Assembly (NCBI GenBank): GCA_021779635.1
Contig: JAJYAH010000059.1
Coordinates: forward strand, 1-16,592
Source of the DNA: Pseudomonadota bacterium
GTDB taxonomy: Bacteria > Pseudomonadota > Alphaproteobacteria > Rhizobiales > Xanthobacteraceae
Length of the DNA stretch: 16,592 bases
Direction of reading: 5' to 3'
Each line of letters opens with the position of its first letter. Position 1 is the stretch's first letter. The notes under the pieces were generated by a model. It was not told the origin of the DNA. It did not search any database and saw nothing but the letters and a program-made list of their open reading frames with translations. The position numbers and the translations under genes are program-made. Below are positions 7,514 to 13,658 of the stretch, piece after piece.

Positions 7514-7682
7514 ACTCCTTCGAGTGAGGACGACCAGTACACTCCTCCACGCGAGCACGATGAGGATCAGCAAAAGGAGCCGCCAGCGTTTGGACGTATT
7601 GCGGCGTACCTAAAGGCCATAAGCGTTTCCGCTGTTTCGGGTGATCATTGCACCGTTTACCTTACTGAACGGAGCCCTTGCC

Positions 7683-9707
7683 ATGACCCCCACCAGACTC
7701 CTGATCGGGCAGATCGCCGTTGTGTTCGCCATCGTCATTCTGGGCGTGTGGGCGGCGACGCAGTGGTGCGCGGACATGCTGGGCTATCAAGCGCAGCTCG
7801 GGCCGCCCTGGTTCACCCTTTTCGGCTGGCCGGTTTATGAGCCGTGGAAGCTGTTCCAATGGTGGTACTTCTTTGAGGCCTACGCGCCCGAGGTGTTCGA
7901 CAAGGCGGGCATGCTGGCGGCGGGCAGCGGTTTCATGGGCTGCGCGGCGGCGGTAATCGGTTCGCTGTGGCGGGCGCGGCAGAACCGGTTGGTGACGACC
8001 TATGGTTCCTCGCGCTGGGCCTTGAAGGGGGAGATGAGGAAGGCCGGGCTGTTTCGGTCCGCAGGCGTGTTTCTGGGCCAGTTTCAGGAAAAATACCTCC
8101 GTCATGACGGGCCGGAGCATGTCATGGCCTTTGCGCCGACGCGCTCGGGCAAGGGCGTCGGCCTCGTCGTGCCGACGTTGCTGTCCTGGACAGGATCGGC
8201 GGTGATCCACGACATCAAGGGCGAAAACTGGCAATTGACCGCCGGCTGGCGCACCAAGTTCTCCCATTGCCTGCTGTTCAACCCGACCGACCCGCGCTCA
8301 GCGCGTTACAATCCGCTGCTCGAAGTGCGTAAGGGAGCGGACGAGGTCCGCGACGTCCAGAATATTGCCGACATCCTCGTCGATCCCGAAGGCGCGCTCG
8401 AACGCCGGAACCATTGGGAGAAAACCAGCCATGCGCTGCTGGTCGGCGCCATCCTGCATGTGCTTTATGCTGAGGAGGAGAAGACGCTGGCGCGTGTCGC
8501 GACCTTTCTGTCGGATCCGAAGCGGTCCTTCGCGGCGACGCTGAGAAGGATGATGGAGACCAATCATCTGGGAACGGCGGAAAACCCGGAGGTGCATCCG
8601 GTGGTGGCCTCCGCCGCGCGCGAGGTGCTGAACAAGTCCGAGAACGAGCGTTCTGGCGTGCTCTCGACCGCCATGTCGTTCCTCGGGCTCTATCGCGATC
8701 CGACCGTGGCGGCGGCGACATCGGCCTGCGACTGGCGTATAGCTGACCTGATGGATGCCAAACATCCCGTCTCGCTTTATTTGGTCGTGCCGCCATCGGA
8801 TATTTCACGCACCAAACCGCTGGTGCGGTTGATTCTCAATCAGATCGGGCGGCGCCTGACCGAGCGGCTGGAGGGCGACCCGAAGAAGTCGCGCAAGCAC
8901 CAGCTTTTGATGATGCTGGATGAGTTCCCCGCTTTGGGACGGCTTGATTTCTTCGAGACGGCCTTGGCCTTCATGGCCGGGTACGGCATCCGCGCTTATC
9001 TGATCGCGCAGAGCCTCAACCAGATTTCCAAAGCCTATGGCGAGAATAACGCCATCCTCGATAACTGCCATGTGCGGATTGCTTTCAGCAGCAATGACGA
9101 GCGTACCGCCAAGCGGATTTCCGATGCGCTGGGCACGGCCACCGAGCTGCGCGCGATGCGCAATTATGCCGGCCACCGGCTGGCACCCTGGCTCAGCCAT
9201 GTCATGGTCAGCCGCCAGGAGACAGCGCGACCGCTCCTGACCCCCGGCGAGGTCATGCAGCTTCCGCCGACGGATGAGTTGGTGCTGATCTCCGGCCTTG
9301 CGCCGATCCGCGCCAAAAAGCTCAGATATTACGAGGACGAGAACTTCACCGGGCGGGTGCTGCCCGCGCCGGCGCTGGCGACAAGCGATTATGCTGACAA
9401 GCCTGAAACGCGACCAGATGATTGGGGCAAGCAAGTGCGCAAGGCTGACACGCGGCTTGCCGCCCAAGATGATGCAAAATCGACCTCCACTGACGAAGGC
9501 GGGATGCAGCAACAGCGCCATCCGGGGCTGGGCGAGGAAATTGTTAAAACCGCCGAACCCGAGCAGGGCGAATTGCCGAACCTCCTGGATGACGATCCCG
9601 ACAACGCCGCCGACAAGAAGATGATAGAGCGCGCCGCGACACCCGCGCGCGCCTATGGCGTGAATGAAGGCATGGGGCCGGACAGGGATCTGCTGGACGG
9701 GTTTTGA
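7683..9707 (+). CDS. traG: Type IV coupling protein TraG (VirD4 family)
   Basis: A 674-aa coupling protein, the ATPase that links the relaxosome to the mating channel at the inner membrane. It has an N-terminal membrane anchor (helices about 5-25 and 73-97), Walker A in APTRSGKGVG (151-160), the HDIKGENW motif (176-183), Walker B LLMMLDEFPALGR (408-420), and YLIAQSLNQI (439-448). Start ATG 7683 follows GGAG at 7671-7674 and gives the usual MTPTRLLIGQ beginning; an in-frame GTG at 7641 would add 14 residues that do not look native. The C-terminal about 110 residues are acidic and low in conservation, as usual. It normally follows the relaxase and precedes copG; here cargo has been placed on both sides of it. 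Confidence 0.97.
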   Translation: MTPTRLLIGQIAVVFAIVILGVWAATQWCADMLGYQAQLGPPWFTLFGWPVYEPWKLFQWWYFFEAYAPEVFDKAGMLAAGSGFMGCAAAVIGSLWRARQNRLVTTYGSSRWALKGEMRKAGLFRSAGVFLGQFQEKYLRHDGPEHVMAFAPTRSGKGVGLVVPTLLSWTGSAVIHDIKGENWQLTAGWRTKFSHCLLFNPTDPRSARYNPLLEVRKGADEVRDVQNIADILVDPEGALERRNHWEKTSHALLVGAILHVLYAEEEKTLARVATFLSDPKRSFAATLRRMMETNHLGTAENPEVHPVVASAAREVLNKSENERSGVLSTAMSFLGLYRDPTVAAATSACDWRIADLMDAKHPVSLYLVVPPSDISRTKPLVRLILNQIGRRLTERLEGDPKKSRKHQLLMMLDEFPALGRLDFFETALAFMAGYGIRAYLIAQSLNQISKAYGENNAILDNCHVRIAFSSNDERTAKRISDALGTATELRAMRNYAGHRLAPWLSHVMVSRQETARPLLTPGEVMQLPPTDELVLISGLAPIRAKKLRYYEDENFTGRVLPAPALATSDYADKPETRPDDWGKQVRKADTRLAAQDDAKSTSTDEGGMQQQRHPGLGEEIVKTAEPEQGELPNLLDDDPDNAADKKMIERAATPARAYGVNEGMGPDRDLLDGF

Positions 9708-9757
9708 GTAAGAGCGGCGAAATCGGAGTGGCTGAAATCACCTCGCGACCCATTCCG

Positions 9758-9785
9758 GCTGTTGGCGAAGGGTGCCACGAACAGC
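9758..9785. other. Hairpin in the traG/RT convergent intergenic region
   Basis: GCTGTTGGC and GCC/AACAGC pair across the 205-nt gap between the converging traG and reverse transcriptase genes. A second, mutually exclusive pairing (GAAGGG 9767-9772 with CCCTTC 9795-9800) overlaps it. A 10-bp palindrome GACATATGTC lies at 9804-9813. No classical terminator with a T-run directly after a stem is evident. The region could hold a weak bidirectional terminator. Confidence 0.3.
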
Positions 9786-9912
9786 TCGATTGAGCCCTTC
9801 TGAGACATATGTCGTGGTGCGCCCGATTCGAAGTTTAGGCGGGAAGTGGACGTTCGCAGAATGACTGGGTTGAATGCAAAACGACGACAAAAAAGCCCGG
9901 TTCGCGATCAGT

Positions 9913-11208
9913 TCATAGCTTCTTGAGCTTCTCGATCTCGCGAAGCGCGGCACGTTCAAACCGCTTAATTTGCTGAGAGATTTTTTCGTCTTCACCAAAT
10001 GCGGCAGCGCTGCGCCGTCCATAGGACGAAAAATTTCGAACGATCCGAACACCCTCGTCGTCGCGCACCTTCAGATGGGTGAAGCGGCGATACAGACGCT
10101 TGGTGTGTGCCTTGGTCGACTTTCCGGAAGCGATGTTGCGCTCCGCGATCTTGCGGGTCCAGCGCATCGCCCTTCGCATCTTCCGCCATTGGCGAGCAAG
10201 GGAGCTTTCCCGAATGGCAGGTCCCGCTTCGTGAAGCGCGAAGCCGAGGTATTGCGCAGCCTTCCCGGCCATGGCCCCGCCTGTGCCTGTAAACTCGGTC
10301 CTTTCAGTCTTGTGCGGCGAAATCTCCAGCTTCTCCGCTTTGATGAGGTCCACGATCTTGGCCCCGGCCGCTGTCGCGCGAGCAGGTTCGCAGATCACCA
10401 AAATGTCGTCCGAATACCGGCGATACAGCGCGCCGATGCTGTTGCAGTAGGCGCGTGCAGCAGCGTCGAAATCAATCATGTATAGGTTTGACGCCGCCGC
10501 GCTGATGGGGGTGCCCTGAGGGATGCCACGCCGATGCCCCATTCCCAGTTCCGGGTTCGGGTGGAACTTGATGCCGTTGGCTTTCAATTCCTCGACACTG
10601 GCGATCCGGTCCCGGCTTTTCTCCTTCAGCCGAGCGGAGAACGTGGGGTTCGCCTTCAGTTCTTCCATATCGACGTAGTGGAAAGCTGTAATCGCGCGAA
10701 ACACGCGCATCCAATGCTCAGGGAGCGACGTCACGCCAAGCACCGCCTTCATGCGGCGCTTCAGAAGCGTGTGGTCAAGATTGTCGAAGAAGCTGCTGAC
10801 GTCGAACGCCAGTATCGTTACGGGGGCATGGCTCTTTGCGAAGGCAAGCACTTCAGCCGAGAAATCGTAGTTGCCGCGTCCAAGGGCACGATAGGCCAGA
10901 ACGCTATCGGACAGACCAGCAGCGTCGTAGTGGGCGTCTAGCAATTTATTCATCTCGCTGGCGTAGAAAGAAAGTATGCAGGTATCCCGATGCGATGCAT
11001 ATTTGATCGGGCGGTCCTTTGTGGTGATCGTCCGCATCCCGGTCTTCGGGCGCTTCTTGTAGCGCTTCTCGGACTTCGTGTAGTGCAGCAGAGGGAGGAA
11101 AGAGTGCTGAAGCACGAAGTTTGGGTCCATCACCTTGCTGGCGAACTTCTCGCCCACGGGCAGATCGAAATGGCGGTAGCCTCTGGACTTAAACCAATCG
11201 AACGACAT
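9913..11208 (-). CDS. Reverse transcriptase of the defence-associated (UG/DRT) type, probable DRT2-like
   Basis: A 431-aa protein starting at ATG 11208 after AAGGAGGG (5-nt spacing). The RT motifs are complete: RPIKYASHRD (66-75), motif A AFDVSSFFDN (134-143, Asp136), motif B RGIPQGTPIS (227-236), motif C YRRYSDDILV (262-271, Asp267/268), HKTERTEF (299-306) and the motif E-like AAQYLGF (317-323). The N-terminus SRGYRHFDLP and the YASH segment resemble bacterial antiviral RTs of the unknown groups. After the thumb comes about 90 residues of basic helix. There is no maturase, HNH or X domain (against a group II intron) and no retron-type VTG signature. The about 400 nt upstream look like a structured template RNA, which points to DRT2: an RT that, on phage infection, copies its ncRNA into tandem repeats forming a toxic gene. 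Family assignment is inferred from locus architecture. Confidence 0.9.
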   Translation of the reverse strand: MSFDWFKSRGYRHFDLPVGEKFASKVMDPNFVLQHSFLPLLHYTKSEKRYKKRPKTGMRTITTKDRPIKYASHRDTCILSFYASEMNKLLDAHYDAAGLSDSVLAYRALGRGNYDFSAEVLAFAKSHAPVTILAFDVSSFFDNLDHTLLKRRMKAVLGVTSLPEHWMRVFRAITAFHYVDMEELKANPTFSARLKEKSRDRIASVEELKANGIKFHPNPELGMGHRRGIPQGTPISAAASNLYMIDFDAAARAYCNSIGALYRRYSDDILVICEPARATAAGAKIVDLIKAEKLEISPHKTERTEFTGTGGAMAGKAAQYLGFALHEAGPAIRESSLARQWRKMRRAMRWTRKIAERNIASGKSTKAHTKRLYRRFTHLKVRDDEGVRIVRNFSSYGRRSAAAFGEDEKISQQIKRFERAALREIEKLKKL

Positions 11209-11227
11209 TAACCCTCCTTGTCGCAGA

Positions 11228-11285
11228 GTTCGGGGGACTGGCCCTGACCCTGGGCTCCGGTTCTTAGGCCGGGCGTCCCCCGAAC
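11228..11285. repeat. 11-bp perfect inverted repeat in the RT leader
   Basis: GTTCGGGGGAC (11228-11238) pairs exactly with GTCCCCCGAAC (11275-11285), enclosing 36 nt that can form a smaller GC-rich stem. It ends about 20 nt upstream of the RT start codon and leaves the Shine-Dalgarno free. This is the 3'-most stem of the proposed ncRNA and could also mark its processing boundary from the RT message. Confidence 0.85.
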
Positions 11286-11334
11286 GCACGCCACCTTCTG
11301 CCGGCGTATACGTTCAGCGTCTCACTTCCGAACG

Positions 11335-11364
11335 CCTCGCAGACACGGGTCTCGAAACGCGAGG
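11335..11364. repeat. Bulged hairpin at the proposed template 3' boundary
   Basis: CCTCGC (11335-11340) pairs with GCGAGG (11359-11364); inside, AGAC (11341-11344) pairs with GTCT (11349-11352) around the loop ACGG, leaving a six-base bulge CGAAAC. The bulge contains the AAC of the 4-nt junction repeat (11356-11359). In RT orientation this stem lies just 3' of the copied region, where it could position the enzyme for priming and re-initiation. Confidence 0.7.
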
Positions 11365-11373
11365 TGGTATAAT
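11365..11373 (+). promoter_or_regulatory. Extended -10 element (TGGTATAAT) of the split neo promoter
   Basis: A perfect TATAAT at 11368-11373 preceded by TGG. In the genome the bases at the -35 position (11345-11350, ACGGGT) match TTGACA at one position only, so this should be weak as it stands. The missing -35 is found 100 nt downstream, at 11474-11479. Confidence 0.75.
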
Positions 11374-11394
11374 GTAACCGTGGAGGTCCGAGCT

Positions 11395-11583
11395 ATGCTC
11401 AGTGTCTCATTCAGTCTGGTACTGGTCGCGGCGATGCTGTTCGGCATCGTGCTGCCAGGTCACCATAAAGAGGTTGACAAGTTCAACGGCCAAACCCGTG
11501 GGCCAATTCTCGCGGGCAATCACCATTTAGTGAGCGCATTCCTGCTATTCAAGGTTGCGAGGGAATATTTCCAGAATAGGTGA
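11395..11583 (+). CDS. Small ORF, 62 aa, single hydrophobic helix (genomic form of the neo-like frame)
   Basis: ATG 11395 follows GGAGGT with 7-nt spacing and an extended -10. The product has one hydrophobic helix (about residues 2-22) and then a polar tail with several His, Lys and Asp. The same frame is open upstream to 11248, so 111 codons are free of stops in all. In the genome it ends at 11583, just where a 6-bp hairpin (11582-11606) begins. It may be an ordinary small membrane protein, possibly toxin-like, driven by the extended -10. I think it more likely that only the first 31 codons matter, as part of the concatemeric frame described above. No homology is recognised. Confidence 0.45.
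   Translation: MLSVSFSLVLVAAMLFGIVLPGHHKEVDKFNGQTRGPILAGNHHLVSAFLLFKVAREYFQNR
11474..11479 (+). promoter_or_regulatory. Orphan -35 element (TTGACA) of the split neo promoter
   Basis: A perfect TTGACA with no matching -10 at normal spacing downstream in the genome. It lies near the 3' end of the 129-nt unit, and in tandem copies it falls 17 nt before the TATAAT of the next copy. It overlaps a small hairpin (GTTGA 11473-11477, TCAAC 11483-11487). Confidence 0.75.
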
Positions 11584-11870
11584 CAGCATACGAGAGGTGG
11601 GCTGTCTCCGGATCTTCTCTGCGCGAAGCATAAAGGTCCGCTATTTAGCCGTTCAGTAGAACTATGCCGAACGTCGATTCCCACCTAATTACGGGAATCG
11701 ACGATCCGACGAATGACCATTGCTTTAGACTGTTGTCGCCACTGACACCCGGCGATCCATCGTAGCTGGCCCCGTATATCGGGCACGTTCAAGCCGCATC
11801 TCCCGCGCGTCGTCGCAGTTCGTCGTACATAAAGGATATAAGAGATTCCAGCGGCTTAGCCGATCCTTGT
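11584..11870. other. Intergenic stretch without a recognised gene
   Basis: About 290 nt, visibly less GC-rich than the flanks, between the RT-system ncRNA region and copG. I see no coding frame worth calling. It holds the hairpins at 11582-11606 and 11672-11703, and it should contain the promoter of the RT/ncRNA transcript (leftward) and possibly that of the copG-trb operon (rightward); neither can be placed with confidence. Confidence 0.5.
11672..11703. repeat. 11-bp perfect inverted repeat with 10-nt loop
   Basis: CGTCGATTCCC (11672-11682) and GGGAATCGACG (11693-11703) are exact complements around an AT-rich 10-nt loop. No T-run follows on either strand, so a terminator is unlikely. It lies about 90 nt beyond the last hairpin assigned to the ncRNA and could be an operator, a recombination or transposon end, or part of a longer RNA. 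Confidence 0.8.
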
Positions 11871-11891
11871 CCTGACTTTCCGTTTGTCAGG
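11871..11891. promoter_or_regulatory. Inverted repeat just upstream of copG, candidate autoregulatory operator
   Basis: CCTGAC (11871-11876) and GTCAGG (11886-11891), 9 nt apart, end 10 nt before the copG start and run into its ribosome binding site (GGTGAGG). Ribbon-helix-helix proteins commonly repress their own operons by binding symmetrical sites at the promoter. As RNA it would be a hairpin that could mask the Shine-Dalgarno. Either role is inference. Confidence 0.45.
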
Positions 11892-11901
11892 GTGAGGATG
11901 C

Positions 11902-12378
11902 ATGAAGCCGCGCCACAATATTTACATCGATGAAGAAACGACCGCCGAATTGGAGGCGCTGGTGGCAAAGCCGGGCGCGTCCAAGTCTGCCATCGTTTCC
12001 GATGCCATCCGTCATTACATCTGCCATCGCGGCGCGCGTGAGATCGACGAGGCGCTGAAAATCCGTCTCGACCGGGTGACGCGCGACATGGGTCTCATTC
12101 GTCGCGACCTCGATGTGCTGACCGAGAGCCTCGCCTTTTTCGTCAAGCTTTACCTCACCTTCAACGCGCATACCCCCGTGCCTGATGCGTCGGCGCAGGC
12201 GGTGGCGCGCGACCGTTTCCAGAAATTCATCGAGCAGGTCGGCCGCCAGATCGCGGGCGGCAAACGTTCGCTTGGCACCAAGGAGGGTGAGGAGCGGTCC
12301 GGCGATAGCCGGATCGAAACGTCCGGTGGACGTTTCGAAGGGACGAACGCCCGGAGCCACGCGGAGGGCCAAGAATGA
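11902..12378 (+). CDS. CopG-family ribbon-helix-helix protein of the trb operon
   Basis: A 158-aa protein. Residues 3-45 are a ribbon-helix-helix domain: the beta strand RHNIYID, helix ETTAELEALVAK, then the GASKSAIVSDAIRHYI second helix. Residues 50-95 form a probable coiled/helical segment with a hydrophobic stretch (LAFFVKLYLTF), and the C-terminal 40 residues are polar and low-complexity. This protein is standard between traG and trbB in alphaproteobacterial conjugative elements and is taken to regulate the transfer operon or assist the relaxosome. Its TGA overlaps the trbB ATG (ATGA). A perfect 11-bp inverted repeat sits inside its 3' end (12314-12338). The RT cassette now separates it from traG. 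Confidence 0.9.
   Translation: MKPRHNIYIDEETTAELEALVAKPGASKSAIVSDAIRHYICHRGAREIDEALKIRLDRVTRDMGLIRRDLDVLTESLAFFVKLYLTFNAHTPVPDASAQAVARDRFQKFIEQVGRQIAGGKRSLGTKEGEERSGDSRIETSGGRFEGTNARSHAEGQE
12314..12338. repeat. 11-bp perfect inverted repeat with 3-nt loop inside the copG 3' end
   Basis: TCGAAACGTCC (12314-12324) and GGACGTTTCGA (12328-12338) surround GGT. It codes for the low-complexity tail of the CopG protein, ending 36 nt before the trbB start. As RNA it is a very stable hairpin; as DNA it is a near-continuous palindrome that a dimeric regulator could bind. Confidence 0.85.
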
Positions 12379-13337
12379 GCGACACATCTGAAGAGCGCCG
12401 CCGCGCCATGCTCAAAACCGCCATGGGGCCGGTGATCGCGCAGGCGCTGTCTGATCCCGCCGTCATCGAGGTGATGGTCAATCCCGATGGCAAGCTGTGG
12501 ATCGACCGGCTCGGCGAAGGCCGCGGCAATATCGGCGTGCGCATCCATCCGTCCGAGACCGAACGGATCATTCGGCTGGTTGCAAGCCATGTGCGCGCCG
12601 AGGTGCATGCGGACAATCCCATCGTCAGTGCGGAACTGCCGTCTGGTGAACGGTTCGAGGGGCTGTTGCCGCCGGTAGCATTGGGGCCATGTTTTGCCAT
12701 CCGCAAACCAGCGACCAAGATACTGACCATCGCTGATTATGTCCGCGACCGGATCATGGTGCCGATCCAGGCCGAGGCTTTGCGCAAGGCCGTTTGGGAG
12801 CGGAAGAACATTCTGGTTGCCGGTGGCACATCCAGCGGCAAGACGACGCTGACCAACGCGCTGCTTGCCGAAATCGCTGATTGCGATGAGCGTGTCATTC
12901 TCATCGAAGACACGCGCGAGCTGCAATGCGCGGCGACGGATTGCGTGGCGCTCAGAACCCGCGCGGGCGCGGTGTCGATGGGTGCCCTGGTGCGCTCGAC
13001 CCTGCGCCTGCGGCCCGACCGCATCATCGTCGGGGAGGTGCGCGGCGCGGAAGCGCTCGACATGCTCAAAGCCTGGAATACCGGCCATCCCGGCGGCATC
13101 GCCACGGTGCACGCCAATTCCGCCCGCTCGGCGCTCTACCGCATTGAGCAGCTCGTGCAGGAAAGCGTCACCATCGTTCCGCGTCGCCTGATCGCTGATG
13201 CCATCGACATAGTGGTGTTCATCGCTGGGCGCGGCAGTGATCGCCGCATCGAGACCATCGCCGAAGTAACGGGTCTCGATGAGCATGGCGATTACGCCAT
13301 CACAATCCTTTCACTCCCTCAGCTTCAGCAACTCTGA
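12375..13337 (+). CDS. trbB: TrbB, VirB11-family T4SS ATPase
   Basis: A 320-aa hexameric secretion ATPase that sits at the cytoplasmic face of the mating channel and drives pilus assembly and substrate transfer. Visible motifs: Walker A AGGTSSGKTT (149-158), Asp box VILIEDTRE (174-182), Walker B region RPDRIIVGEVRGAEA (213-227), and His box TGHPGGIATVHANS (236-249). Length and start match the family. The start ATG overlaps the copG stop, and trbC follows 12 nt after its own stop with an AAAAGGA ribosome binding site. Confidence 0.98.
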   Translation: MSDTSEERRRAMLKTAMGPVIAQALSDPAVIEVMVNPDGKLWIDRLGEGRGNIGVRIHPSETERIIRLVASHVRAEVHADNPIVSAELPSGERFEGLLPPVALGPCFAIRKPATKILTIADYVRDRIMVPIQAEALRKAVWERKNILVAGGTSSGKTTLTNALLAEIADCDERVILIEDTRELQCAATDCVALRTRAGAVSMGALVRSTLRLRPDRIIVGEVRGAEALDMLKAWNTGHPGGIATVHANSARSALYRIEQLVQESVTIVPRRLIADAIDIVVFIAGRGSDRRIETIAEVTGLDEHGDYAITILSLPQLQQL

Positions 13338-13349
13338 AAAGGACACCCC

Positions 13350-13658
13350 ATGCGCAAGAAGCTTCGATTTCTTCTCTCTTCCGCCCTCGCGTTTGCGTTT
13401 ACGGCCCCGGCCTATGCGGCGGGTTCCGGCATGCCGTGGGAAGAGCCGCTGCAACGCATATTGGAATCGGTGCAAGGCCCGGTCGCCAAGATCGTCGCGG
13501 TAATCATCATCATTCTCACCGGTCTGACGCTGGCCTTCGGCGAAAGCTCGGGCGGCTTTCGGCGGCTGATCCAGATCGTCTTCGGTCTCTCCATTGCCTT
13601 CGCCGCCAGTTCGTTCTTCCTCTCCTTCTTCTCTTTTGGCGGCGGGGCACTCCTCTGA
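13350..13658 (+). CDS. trbC: TrbC, VirB2-like pilin precursor
   Basis: A 102-aa conjugative pilin precursor. Residues 1-23 are a signal peptide (RKK, hydrophobic core, cleavage after AYA), followed by two hydrophobic helices (about 46-63 and 75-97) separated by a short charged loop (ESSGGFRR), the usual VirB2/TrbC layout. The mature protein would be about 79 aa; in related systems TrbC is further trimmed and cyclised. It starts after AAAAGGA. The stop overlaps trbD as TGATG. Confidence 0.95.
   Translation: MRKKLRFLLSSALAFAFTAPAYAAGSGMPWEEPLQRILESVQGPVAKIVAVIIIILTGLTLAFGESSGGFRRLIQIVFGLSIAFAASSFFLSFFSFGGGALL

Larger units (their letters stand above)
11359..11487 (+). other. Predicted 129-nt repeat unit of a neo-like gene made by rolling reverse transcription
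   Basis: The 4-nt repeat AACG at 11356-11359 and 11485-11488 is exactly 129 nt apart. Joining copies there gives TTGACA, 17 nt, TATAAT with an upstream TG (extended -10), then GGAGGT (11382-11387) and ATG (11395) with 7-nt spacing. The reading frame of that ATG has no stop in the unit, and 129 is 43 codons, so concatemers would be open without end. The encoded unit is a hydrophobic helix (about 18 residues, from MLSVSF to VLPG) followed by a charged turn HHKEVDKFN and an ARWYNVTVEVRA segment. The plus strand here is the cDNA strand relative to the proposed ncRNA. Confidence 0.7.
11228..11606 (-). ncRNA. Putative template ncRNA of the RT system (limits approximate)
   Basis: In the RT's orientation this stretch holds a row of stem-loops: 11606-11582 (6 bp), 11504-11488 (GGCC/GGCC), 11449-11432 (6 bp, CGATGC), 11364-11335 (6+4 bp with a bulge) and 11285-11228 (11 bp, perfect). 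The stems at 11488-11504 and 11335-11364 flank the proposed 129-nt template region on both sides, as in DRT2 ncRNAs where stems bound the copied segment. No strong minus-strand promoter could be fixed; a weak candidate is TATGCT near 11627-11632. The RT message probably starts from the same transcript. The ends are estimates and the RNA itself is inferred from structure and context. Confidence 0.6.

Noticed and set aside
2183..7650. A 13-nt direct repeat (CGGGTGATCATTG at 2183-2195 and 7638-7650) as a possible cargo boundary
   Set aside because: One copy lies inside the phosphorylase/methyltransferase overlap, not at an edge, and a 13-nt match is expected by chance in a window of this size.
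7641..7682. GTG 7641 as the traG start
   Set aside because: The added 14 residues do not resemble TraG, and ATG 7683 has a GGAG site and the family-typical beginning.
9886..9912. Six-base A run (T run on the minus strand) after the RT stop as a terminator
   Set aside because: No convincing stem precedes the T run on the minus strand.
9913..11208. Group II intron maturase or retron RT
   Set aside because: No maturase or HNH domain, no intron domain V-like structure noticed, and no retron-type VTG signature or msr/msd-like layout; the tandem-template architecture fits DRT2 better.
11209..11289. Upstream GTG at 11289 as the RT start, adding 27 residues
   Set aside because: The extension falls in the 11-bp hairpin of the leader, while ATG 11208 has a strong Shine-Dalgarno and starts the conserved N-terminus.
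11248..11394. Extending the small + strand ORF upstream (the frame is open from 11248)
   Set aside because: No ribosome binding site for earlier starts; GGAGGT before ATG 11395 decides the start.
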